Source of the DNA: an uncultured Ruminococcus sp.
Lineage (GTDB): Bacteria; Bacillota; Clostridia; Oscillospirales; Ruminococcaceae
Length of the DNA: 8,986 nucleotides
NCBI GenBank assembly: GCA_947176565.1
Contig: CAMWRC010000036.1
Span: 1-8,986 of the forward strand
Reading direction: 5' to 3'
Part shown: in pieces, positions 1 through 6,070 of the stretch
Numbering within the stretch: position 1 is the stretch's first letter
Layout: each line of letters begins with the position of its first letter
Notes under the pieces: model-generated
Told to the model about the DNA's origin: nothing
The model's input: the letters and a program-made list of their open reading frames with translations, nothing else
The model's database searches: none
Made by a program: the position numbers and the translations under genes

Positions 1-23
1 TTATATAACAAATTTCTATATTT

Positions 24-52
24 ATTATATCAGAATATTTATATAATGTCAA
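24..52 (-). promoter_or_regulatory. Consensus sigma-A promoter firing leftward out of the window
   Basis: Read on the minus strand, TTGACA (47-52) and TATAAT (24-29) are separated by exactly 17 bases, and the spacer ends in TGA, which makes an extended -10 element. Transcription would start near position 17 and leave the window, so the gene it serves is not visible. The region is AT-rich, so a TATAAT by chance is easy, but the full -35 at ideal spacing is not. Inference: this is the promoter of a divergent neighbour. Confidence 0.6.
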
Positions 53-140
53 CAGCTTTATTTACTGTCATTATCTTAACATAATCTGTTTTTTCAATAT
101 TTTCAATATAATGTACTTTTTGACAGTTATGACTTTTCCC

Positions 141-169
141 TTGACATTACAGTAGTTTGGTGATATAAT
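141..169 (+). promoter_or_regulatory. Consensus sigma-A promoter for the sugar-nucleotide dehydratase gene
   Basis: TTGACA (141-146), a 17-base spacer and TATAAT (164-169) match the vegetative consensus exactly. TGA just before the -10 box makes it an extended -10 promoter. The predicted transcription start is near 176, leaving about 45 bases of leader before the AGGGGG ribosome binding site (207-212) and the ATG at 222. It also rules out the ATG at 168 as a start on this transcript, because that codon overlaps the -10 hexamer. Confidence 0.85.
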
Positions 170-221
170 GAACTTAGATATAATCCGTTTTTTAATCAAA
201 ATTATCAGGGGGTTGTATAAG

Positions 222-2162
222 ATGAAAAAGAAATTGTCCGAATTCGGAACAAGAAAAATTCTCCTTGCCGCAGCTGATATTTTTATCACTGTGTTCGCAG
301 CACTCATAGCAAATTATATCCTCTCATTTTCGGAATACTCACTTTCTGAAACTGAAATGATAATTCCACTTGTTTCTGGAACTATCTGCTGCTTCACCGC
401 ATTGTACGCTATGCGCGCATACGACAAACTTTGGCGTTATTCAAAAATCAAAGACTATATGTCCTGTATTGCCGGCAGCTGTGTAGGAATACTCGCCGCA
501 AGTTTCTTTGATTTCATATCAACAAAATCTCCCATGAACCTTCCGTTTGTCGTTCTGCATATAGTATTCACAATATGCGGAACCTGTATTTTCAGACGGC
601 TTTTCCGTTCAGCATTCATAAGCATAGAAAAAGAAACGAAAAGTGAAAAAGATTATCCGCGCACTATGATAATCGGCGGCGGTACTGCCTGCGCTATGAT
701 TCTAAGGGAAATAAAAAACTCTCAGGAATCCATGTGTGCTGACGGAAAGACCGCTGCTCACTATAATCCCGTCTGTATCATAGACGATGACCGCAGTAAA
801 ATCGGAACTTTCGTTGAAGGAGTTGAAATAGTCGGTTCTACTCCTGAAATCGCAAAATTCGCAGAAGAAAAGAAAATAGAACTTATTATATTTGCGATTC
901 CCTCATGTCTCGGCGAGGAAAAGAAACGTATTCTTAATATATGCAATGAAACAGGCATAAAAGTAAAGATACTGCCGTTTATCGGAAATCTTATATTTGA
1001 CAGCAATAATACGCTCATTAATCAGATTGCTGATATTAAAGTCGAGGACTTGCTCGGACGAGCACCTATAAAATTCGATAACAGGGAAATACAGAATTTT
1101 ATCAGCGGGAAAGTGTGTATGGTAACAGGCGGCGGCGGTTCTATAGGTTCGGAACTCGTGCGCCAGATTGCCAGATATAATCCGGCACACATAATCATAG
1201 TCGATATATATGAGAATAATGCCTATGATATTCAGCAGGAGCTGAATATGGAATACGGCAGTTCGCTCAATCTTTCCGTGCTTATAGCTTCTGTCCGCGA
1301 TTATTTCCGCATGGACCAGATATTCAAAAAATACAAACCTCAGGTAGTTTTTCATGCTGCTGCACATAAGCACGTTCCGCTTATGGAAGTATCACCTATG
1401 GAAGCTATCAAAAATAATATAATCGGAACATTCAATACCGCATCTCTCGCGCAGTTCCATCAGACTGAAAAATTTGTAATGATTTCCACTGATAAGGCTG
1501 TCAATCCGACAAATGTCATGGGAGCTTCAAAAAGATGCTGCGAAATGATAGTACAATATCTTGCACAGCAGAATGACGGAAGAACAGAATTTGTAACAAC
1601 ACGTTTCGGCAATGTGTTAGGTTCAAACGGTTCTGTAATTCCGCTTTTCAAGCGTCAGATTGAACAGGGAAAACCTGTTACCGTTACTGACCCGAATATT
1701 ATCCGGTATTTTATGACAATTCCCGAAGCCGTAAGCCTTGTTATGGAAGCAGCTGCTATCGCACACGGCGGAGAAATATTCGTTCTCGATATGGGAAAAC
1801 CCGTTAAAATCGTTACTCTTGCTGAAAATCTTATACATATGTACGGCAAAGAACCATATACGGAAGTTCCTATAGTTTTCACAGGTCTGCGCCCCGGCGA
1901 AAAAATCAAGGAAGAACTGCTCATGAACGAGGAAGGACTTGAAAAAACTTCAAATGAACTTATTTTTATCGGAAAACAGATAGAAATAGATGCGGAAACA
2001 TTTCCGGAACGTCTCAGGATTCTGCGCGATGCCGCTTCAGAAAATAATGAAGCTCTTGCTGTTGCAGAACTTCATAAAATGGTGCCGACATTCATTACTC
2101 CTGAAGAATTTAACGGCACTATAAAACATAAACACATAAACGATTCAGACAAATCAGCATAA
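222..2162 (+). CDS. Membrane-anchored nucleoside-diphosphate-sugar 4,6-dehydratase (CapD/PglF/WbpM type)
   Basis: This 646-residue protein matches the large membrane-bound FlaA1/CapD family, which converts UDP-GlcNAc or a similar UDP-sugar to a 4-keto-6-deoxy intermediate for capsule, surface polysaccharide or protein glycans. Four membrane helices lie at about residues 13-36, 46-63, 81-99 and 107-124. A first Rossmann-like domain follows (IIGGGTA near 150), then the catalytic SDR domain with TGGGGSIG (302-309), HAAAHKHVPLME (378-389), STDK (422-425) and MGASK (433-437), and an LRPGEK motif near 556. Methionine replaces the usual SDR tyrosine (M433/K437), as is known for the WbpM/PglF group. 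I chose the start at 222 because AGGGGG lies 9 bases upstream; an in-frame ATG at 168 sits inside the promoter. The exact substrate cannot be read from the sequence. The dockerin gene follows 33 bases after the stop without a terminator. Confidence 0.92.
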   Translation: MKKKLSEFGTRKILLAAADIFITVFAALIANYILSFSEYSLSETEMIIPLVSGTICCFTALYAMRAYDKLWRYSKIKDYMSCIAGSCVGILAASFFDFISTKSPMNLPFVVLHIVFTICGTCIFRRLFRSAFISIEKETKSEKDYPRTMIIGGGTACAMILREIKNSQESMCADGKTAAHYNPVCIIDDDRSKIGTFVEGVEIVGSTPEIAKFAEEKKIELIIFAIPSCLGEEKKRILNICNETGIKVKILPFIGNLIFDSNNTLINQIADIKVEDLLGRAPIKFDNREIQNFISGKVCMVTGGGGSIGSELVRQIARYNPAHIIIVDIYENNAYDIQQELNMEYGSSLNLSVLIASVRDYFRMDQIFKKYKPQVVFHAAAHKHVPLMEVSPMEAIKNNIIGTFNTASLAQFHQTEKFVMISTDKAVNPTNVMGASKRCCEMIVQYLAQQNDGRTEFVTTRFGNVLGSNGSVIPLFKRQIEQGKPVTVTDPNIIRYFMTIPEAVSLVMEAAAIAHGGEIFVLDMGKPVKIVTLAENLIHMYGKEPYTEVPIVFTGLRPGEKIKEELLMNEEGLEKTSNELIFIGKQIEIDAETFPERLRILRDAASENNEALAVAELHKMVPTFITPEEFNGTIKHKHINDSDKSA

Positions 2163-2195
2163 GAAATGCCGGAATGTCTCTAAACCGGAGGAAGT

Positions 2196-3671
2196 ATGAA
2201 AAAATCAAGGAAATTAAAAATCTTAGCTCTGTGCAGCGCAATTGCTGTATATTCAACATCTTATACAGCTCTTAATGCTTATGCGGCAGGTCCTGCAATT
2301 GAATATCGTTATACACACACAGATAAAGACTCCAACGGAGTAAATGTTGCTGTCTTTGACGGACACGCAAAATACGATACCGTGAATTTCAACGGAAATT
2401 ATGATACCGTAGCCACACCTTCCGACCGCTATATTAAATCTGTTGACTGCGTAATGTGGAATGATGACAATTCATTCATTGCAGCAGAGATAATCGGCTT
2501 TGAACAAAAACAGATTAATACATTTGATATGCTTTTTTCAATGAATGGTACTTATATCTTCTCTGCCACAGCTTCTACTGGAACAGTGGTGAGGGCTGAA
2601 ATAAATGTACGTGAAGTACCGTCATACAGCAGTTCCGGAGATACTACAGCGCCATATATAAGCACATCTGTTTCTTCATATGTCGATATTACGATGAATG
2701 AAATCGGAACTATTGAGTTCATGGGCAAAACATATTCCAACTGCAATGGCGTAAGGATAGCAAAACCGGTTGACGGCTCGTATGATATTATTGCGACAGA
2801 CCGCGCTGGAAATTCTACAACCGAAACGCTGATTATTGGAAATGGTATAAATACAAATCCACCTGTTCAGACAACAGTTACTGAACCAAAAACGACAACG
2901 ACAACAACAACTACTACGACTACCACAACCACCACTACAAAACCGGAAACCACTACGACCACCAGAACTACCACTACAAAACCGGAAACCACTACAGAAC
3001 CGGAAACCACCACAACTACCAGAACTACCACTATAGAACCGGAAACCACCACAACTACAACTGCCAAACCGGAAACTACCACAACTGCCGCTTCTGAATC
3101 TCCTACACATGCGATTATTGCAGTTCCTGACAGTTCCATGCTGTATGCCGGAAACGAATTTAAACTTAATATTATTTCTCCGGACGGCGTTGTTCCGCAG
3201 ATATACTGGGTTGAATCATCAGACTATAATATTGCCCAATGCGTTGACAATTCAATCATAAAGCTGTATAAAGAAGGAACTGTTACGCTTACAGCACACT
3301 GTTCCGGAAATCTTGACATTCCGGTTACAATAACAATCAGCTCTGAGCCTCCGGCAACTTTGCAGACAACATCAACAGAAATTCCGGCAGCAACTACAGC
3401 ACCTATAACAACTGCCGCATCTCAGCCTGTTGATGAATACACTCTCGGAGATATTGACAATGACGGAAAAATTGATGCTTCCGATGCCTCTGCTGTTCTA
3501 GTAGCATATTCTCGTCTGTCAACCGGTCTGACATCAGGTCTTGACAACCACCAGAGTCTTGCCGCTGATGTAAATTTTGACAAGAAAATTGATTCCACTG
3601 ATGCCTCAAAAATCCTTTCATACTATGCTGTTTCTTCAACAGGCGGTACTCCGTCATGGGATAATATATAA
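2196..3671 (+). CDS. Secreted dockerin protein with Ig-like regions and Thr-rich linkers
   Basis: This 491-residue protein has a Sec signal peptide (basic start, hydrophobic core, likely cut after AYA at 28-30). An N-terminal region of unknown fold (about 31-150) is followed by an Ig-like stretch (about 152-215, containing DGSYDIIATDRAGN), a Thr/Pro-rich linker (about 223-300) and a Big_2-like stretch (about 305-383). A second short linker leads to a type I dockerin (about 414-480). The dockerin has two EF-hand-like calcium loops, D419-D421-D423-D427-D430 and D458-N460-D462-D466-D469. The usual recognition positions 10 and 11 are Ala-Ser in the first copy and Ser-Thr in the second. Dockerins bind cohesins on scaffoldins, so the protein is probably displayed on a cellulosome-like or amylosome-like complex. 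I recognise no catalytic domain. GGAGG at 2187-2191 precedes the ATG by 4 bases. It appears to be co-transcribed with the dehydratase. Confidence 0.88.
   Translation: MKKSRKLKILALCSAIAVYSTSYTALNAYAAGPAIEYRYTHTDKDSNGVNVAVFDGHAKYDTVNFNGNYDTVATPSDRYIKSVDCVMWNDDNSFIAAEIIGFEQKQINTFDMLFSMNGTYIFSATASTGTVVRAEINVREVPSYSSSGDTTAPYISTSVSSYVDITMNEIGTIEFMGKTYSNCNGVRIAKPVDGSYDIIATDRAGNSTTETLIIGNGINTNPPVQTTVTEPKTTTTTTTTTTTTTTTTKPETTTTTRTTTTKPETTTEPETTTTTRTTTIEPETTTTTTAKPETTTTAASESPTHAIIAVPDSSMLYAGNEFKLNIISPDGVVPQIYWVESSDYNIAQCVDNSIIKLYKEGTVTLTAHCSGNLDIPVTITISSEPPATLQTTSTEIPAATTAPITTAASQPVDEYTLGDIDNDGKIDASDASAVLVAYSRLSTGLTSGLDNHQSLAADVNFDKKIDSTDASKILSYYAVSSTGGTPSWDNI
2892..3090 (+). repeat. Degenerate in-frame repeat encoding the Thr/Pro/Glu linker
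   Basis: The stretch begins with 16 consecutive threonine codons (2892-2939). CCGGAAAC then recurs at 2943, 2982, 3000, 3039 and 3069, spaced 39, 18, 39 and 30 bases apart, all multiples of three. The encoded pattern is K/E-P-E-T(3-6), sometimes with R. The Thr run uses all four codons (ACA 6, ACT 4, ACC 3, ACG 3), so it is not a simple triplet expansion. Such linkers are usually flexible and often O-glycosylated. Confidence 0.85.
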
Positions 3672-3684
3672 CAACAGATATTCA

Positions 3685-3723
3685 AATTCTTCGGTATTTC
3701 ATAGAATACCGGAGAATTTTTTT
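3685..3723 (+). terminator. Intrinsic terminator after the dockerin gene
   Basis: A 14-base-pair stem (3685-3698 with 3705-3718, a single T-G wobble at 3691/3712) closes a 6-base loop, and a run of seven T residues spans 3717-3723. It begins 14 bases after the dockerin stop codon and should end the dehydratase-dockerin transcript. The amidase gene starts only about 45 bases later, so it depends either on read-through or on a promoter I cannot recognise. Confidence 0.92.
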
Positions 3724-3769
3724 AATCAGCCAAGCATATATTAATAAAAAACCGCAAGGAGTATCTTAT

Positions 3770-4492
3770 ATGAAATATGCTAAACGAAAAATAATTATCG
3801 GTGCTGTATTTATAAGCTGTATTGCTGCTGTGATTGCAGGCGGTTCTGTAATCCAGAAAAAATCCGATGTGATTCCGGTTTCCGGTTCTCCGTTTCAGGA
3901 AGAAACTCCTGTTATTATTCTTGATGCGGGACATGGCGGATTTGACGGCGGCTGTGTATCTGTTGAAGGCGTACCCGAAAAAGGAATAAATCTCAGCATT
4001 TTACAGCGTCTCCGCGACCTGCTGCTTATATCCGGCTATCAGGTTGAAGTCACGCGCGATACAGATATGTCTATTCATGACAAGGGCGTGGAGGGAATGG
4101 CAGCACAAAAAAGTTCCGATATGGACAACAGACTCAAACTTTTCAATAAATATGACAATGCCATATGTATATCAATACATCAAAATCAATTCAATGACCC
4201 TGTATACAACGGCGCACAGATGTTTTATTCTGCAACAAATTCAAAAAGTGAATCTCTTGCACAGGCTTTACAGAAAAGTTTTTCCGAAAATCTCCAGCCT
4301 GAAAACAAACGTGAAATAAAACTCTGCGGAAAAGAACTGTTTCTCTGTTATTTCAGCAATAACCCTACTGTTATGGCGGAATGCGGATTCCTGTCGAATC
4401 CGGAGGAAGCGGCTCTCCTGAATACTGAAGAATATCAGGAAAAAGTCGCTCTTACCCTGTTTAACGGAATATGCGACTATATGAACTCTTAG
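3770..4492 (+). CDS. cwlD: N-acetylmuramoyl-L-alanine amidase, CwlD-like (spore cortex)
   Basis: This 240-residue Amidase_3 protein is close in length and layout to Bacillus CwlD (about 237 residues). CwlD removes the peptide side chain from muramic acid so that muramic-delta-lactam can form in the spore cortex. An uncleaved N-terminal membrane segment (about residues 8-26) would anchor it outside the membrane. The zinc ligands are visible as H55 (DAGHGG), E70 (PEKGIN) and H137 (SIHQN), and the catalytic glutamate as E204 (AECGFLSNP). The CwlD-like stretch TRDTD...DKGVEG lies at about 95-109 and NRLKLFN at 120-126. AAGGAG (3756-3761) is 8 bases before the ATG. CwlD normally acts with the deacetylase PdaA, which is not in this window. 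A vegetative cell-wall amidase of the same family cannot be excluded. Confidence 0.85.
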   Translation: MKYAKRKIIIGAVFISCIAAVIAGGSVIQKKSDVIPVSGSPFQEETPVIILDAGHGGFDGGCVSVEGVPEKGINLSILQRLRDLLLISGYQVEVTRDTDMSIHDKGVEGMAAQKSSDMDNRLKLFNKYDNAICISIHQNQFNDPVYNGAQMFYSATNSKSESLAQALQKSFSENLQPENKREIKLCGKELFLCYFSNNPTVMAECGFLSNPEEAALLNTEEYQEKVALTLFNGICDYMNS

Positions 4493-4513
4493 AGATTGTT
4501 TACATACAGCAAT

Positions 4514-4534
4514 TTCACCTGAGATAAAGGTGAA
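4514..4534. other. Small hairpin between convergent genes
   Basis: TTCACCT (4514-4520) and AGGTGAA (4528-4534) form a perfect 7-base-pair stem with a 7-base loop, 22 bases after the amidase stop. Neither strand has a T-run directly after it, so it is at best a weak terminator. The rest of the 129-base gap to the convergent gene is AT-rich, and I see nothing else in it. Confidence 0.35.
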
Positions 4535-4621
4535 TATACATATAGAAGTAATGCCAAAAATTAGTTTTTCAACTACTTTCAGACTTATTTTAATTATTTG
4601 TTTATTCGCATAAATCGGATT

Positions 4622-4969
4622 TTATCGTAGATATTTTGAAAAGAACTCATAGTTTGTCCAATGTTCAATCCTATTTATTATTTCTTGTTTTGATTTGGAA
4701 CTAAAAATTTCAACAGGTAATTCAAAAGGAGAATCATTAGTTTTATCAACAAGATACAGTTTATAACTACCTTTTATATCTCCGTGGGGATACCAACCTA
4801 AATCTATCAATAGATTTTTATTTTCTAATTGTAATAAATCCTCATATAATTCGTCAGAATATTCCGCACCATCTTTATCAAGGTCATATTCGGAGAACAT
4901 ATTATATTTTACATTCCAACCTGTTGCAATTCGTAAAGGCTGTAATCCAAATATTTTTATAGAAACCAC
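4622..4969 (-). CDS. Hypothetical 115-residue cytosolic protein, AT-rich gene
   Basis: I do not recognise the family. The protein has no signal peptide or membrane segment. It is rich in acidic and aromatic residues, with tryptophans at 18, 59 and 104. GW (17-18), LGWYP (57-61) and IEHW (101-104), together with alternating hydrophobic positions, suggest a small compact alpha/beta domain. The gene is about 28% GC by hand count, while sampled stretches of the neighbouring genes are about 45-50%, so recent acquisition is plausible. The start is GTG; an in-frame stop lies two codons upstream, so no earlier start exists, and the only nearby Shine-Dalgarno-like bases (AGG at 4972-4974) are too close to be convincing. 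ATG at residue 24 (position 4900) is an alternative. It has its own consensus promoter. Small AT-rich orphan genes of this kind are sometimes immunity proteins or antitoxins, but nothing here shows that. Confidence 0.65.
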   Translation of the reverse strand: MVSIKIFGLQPLRIATGWNVKYNMFSEYDLDKDGAEYSDELYEDLLQLENKNLLIDLGWYPHGDIKGSYKLYLVDKTNDSPFELPVEIFSSKSKQEIINRIEHWTNYEFFSKYLR

Positions 4970-5006
4970 TACCTATCTATCATAAATTACGATTTTTCTT
5001 ACTAAA

Positions 5007-5035
5007 ATTATATATCAAAACCATTATATTGTCAA
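5007..5035 (-). promoter_or_regulatory. Consensus sigma-A promoter for the 115-residue protein gene
   Basis: On the minus strand TTGACA (5030-5035) and TATAAT (5007-5012) are separated by exactly 17 bases. Transcription would begin near 5000, giving about 30 bases of leader before the GTG at 4969. The -35 box lies 2 bases beyond the T-rich tail of the upstream terminator, so this gene is insulated from the ktr transcript and separately expressed. Confidence 0.8.
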
Positions 5036-5037
5036 TA

Positions 5038-5087
5038 GAAAAGAAACGCCATATCACTTTTGACTTAAAATCATAAGTGATATGGCG
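5038..5087 (-). terminator. Strong hairpin terminator ending the ktrBA / small-gene transcript
   Basis: A perfect 13-base-pair inverted repeat (5047-5059 with 5075-5087) is followed, after one T-T mismatch, by three more pairs (5061-5063 with 5071-5073) and a 7-base loop. On the minus strand the stem runs into TTTCTTTTC (5038-5046), a good terminator tail. The plus strand also has a T-rich tail (AATTTTCTTT, 5088-5097), so it could work both ways, but the nearest plus-strand gene ends over 500 bases away. Confidence 0.8.
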
Positions 5088-5140
5088 AATTTTCTTTATG
5101 AGTATCGCACTCACAAGGAAGTTTATTGATTTACGTGTTT

Positions 5141-5293
5141 TCAGTCCTTGAAAGGCTCTTCGGAATTTTTGTAAGTCTGAGATGTTTTAGTCTGCTTGTC
5201 ACCGGAATCAGACTGTATGATGTCTGAATAGTTATCCTTTGACTTGCTGTCTGAATAATTTCCGGTAGAATGCGATGTTCTGTTCTTGCTCAT
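5141..5293 (-). CDS. Small hydrophilic protein, 50 residues, unknown function
   Basis: The open frame reads MSKNRTSHSTGNYSD and so on, ending EEPFKD then TGA. It is strongly hydrophilic, rich in Ser, Lys, Asp, Asn and Thr, with no cysteine, no tryptophan and no membrane segment, and is probably disordered. AAAGG (5301-5305) lies 7 bases before the ATG within GGAGAAAGG, a good ribosome binding site. A strong terminator follows 53 bases after the stop. The pairing of ribosome binding site, frame and terminator supports a real gene. It lies 110 bases downstream of ktrA with no terminator between, so co-transcription with ktrBA is likely. The composition recalls small spore-associated proteins of Clostridia, but I see no defining motif of any such family. 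Confidence 0.62.
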   Translation of the reverse strand: MSKNRTSHSTGNYSDSKSKDNYSDIIQSDSGDKQTKTSQTYKNSEEPFKD

Positions 5294-5306
5294 AATATAA
5301 CCTTTC

Positions 5307-5362
5307 TCCGCTGATATGCGGAATAATCTAAGGCTTTCAGCCCTGCACGGATATTATGTGCA
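5307..5362 (-). promoter_or_regulatory. Cluster of three hairpins in the leader of the small gene
   Basis: Three small hairpins lie in tandem on the minus-strand transcript between ktrA and the 50-codon gene: TGCAC/GTGCA (5344-5362), AGGGCT/AGCCTT with a 3-base loop (5330-5344), and TCCGC/GCGGA (5307-5322), which ends just before the ribosome binding site. The middle one pairs fully only as minus-strand RNA, through a G-U wobble. No riboswitch class is recognisable, and none of the three has a T-run. They could be mRNA stability or translation elements. Confidence 0.35.
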
Positions 5363-5403
5363 TATGCTGTATGATTTATTCGCTGATTTTATCCTGACAG
5401 GCT

Positions 5404-6051
5404 CTAAATCTTAAAGCATTTCTGAATTGCCTGCTCCGTGCCGAGAACAAGAAGATTATTTTCCGGACGAAGTATTGTATTGGCTGTTATATTCGGGTCA
5501 AGTATATCATTTGTTATGATTGCAAGAATATTTATTCCGTATTTCTTGCGGATATCGACCTGTATTACTGTTCTGCCGACCCATTTTTCAGGAACGGATA
5601 TTTCAAATATTGCATAATCGCCGTCGAGGTCAATATAATCAAAAACATGATTTGAACTGTATCGTATCGCCGACCATGCCGCAAGCTGCTTTTCGGGATA
5701 TATTACTTCGTCCGCGCCGTTTTTAAGCAGGAATTTTTCATGCACATCAGAAGCCGCACGTGATACTACTTTTACCGCGCCGAGTTCACTTAGAAGCGAA
5801 GTGGTTTCAAGTGAACTCTGAAAATCATCGCCGATAGCCACTATACATACATCAAAGTTACGCACTCCGAGCGAACGCATAAAAAGATAATTCGTTGAAT
5901 CGCCTATCTGCGCATTTGTAACATAATCAAGAACCTTCTGAACACGTTCCTCAACGCAATCCACTGCAAGAACCTCATGACCAAGTTCATTAAGTTTCAT
6001 AGCAATATGTCTGCCGAATCTTCCAAGTCCTATCAATAATATAGATTTCAT
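5404..6051 (-). CDS. ktrA: KtrA, nucleotide-binding gating subunit of the Ktr K+ transporter
   Basis: This 215-residue protein has the single RCK layout of KtrA (about 220 residues) rather than the doubled one of TrkA. An N-terminal RCK_N Rossmann domain carries GLGRFG (8-13), an acidic residue at the end of the second strand (D31) and the VAIGDD turn (71-76), which bind nucleotide. A C-terminal RCK_C domain spans about 135-215. Family knowledge: KtrA forms an octameric cytoplasmic ring under a KtrB dimer, and ATP or ADP and, in some species, cyclic di-AMP gate K+ uptake. AAGGAG (6058-6063) lies 6 bases before the ATG. The gene begins 19 bases after the ktrB stop, so the two form one operon. 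Confidence 0.92.
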   Translation of the reverse strand: MKSILLIGLGRFGRHIAMKLNELGHEVLAVDCVEERVQKVLDYVTNAQIGDSTNYLFMRSLGVRNFDVCIVAIGDDFQSSLETTSLLSELGAVKVVSRAASDVHEKFLLKNGADEVIYPEKQLAAWSAIRYSSNHVFDYIDLDGDYAIFEISVPEKWVGRTVIQVDIRKKYGINILAIITNDILDPNITANTILRPENNLLVLGTEQAIQKCFKI

Positions 6052-6070
6052 AATTTTCTCCTTAAAGTCA

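Noticed and set aside
120..146. Two TTGACA copies 21 bases apart upstream of the dehydratase gene
   Set aside because: The first copy has no -10 box at proper spacing, and two hexamers are too little to claim a regulator site.
168..221. ATG at 168 as the dehydratase start
   Set aside because: It falls within the -10 box of the promoter, while AGGGGG correctly spaced before the ATG at 222 gives a better start.
903..1373. Minus-strand 156-codon frame inside the dehydratase gene
   Set aside because: It lies antisense to the conserved catalytic domain and reads as a shadow, with no plausible domain and no start signals.
2169..2188. CCGG/CCGG mini-hairpin overlapping the dockerin ribosome binding site
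   Set aside because: It has only four base pairs with a 12-base loop, too weak to call regulatory.
2676..3139. Minus-strand open frames rich in Gly/Ser/Cys or Val over the Thr-linker region
   Set aside because: They are mirror readings of the ACN repeat on the opposite strand, with no ribosome binding site and low-complexity products.
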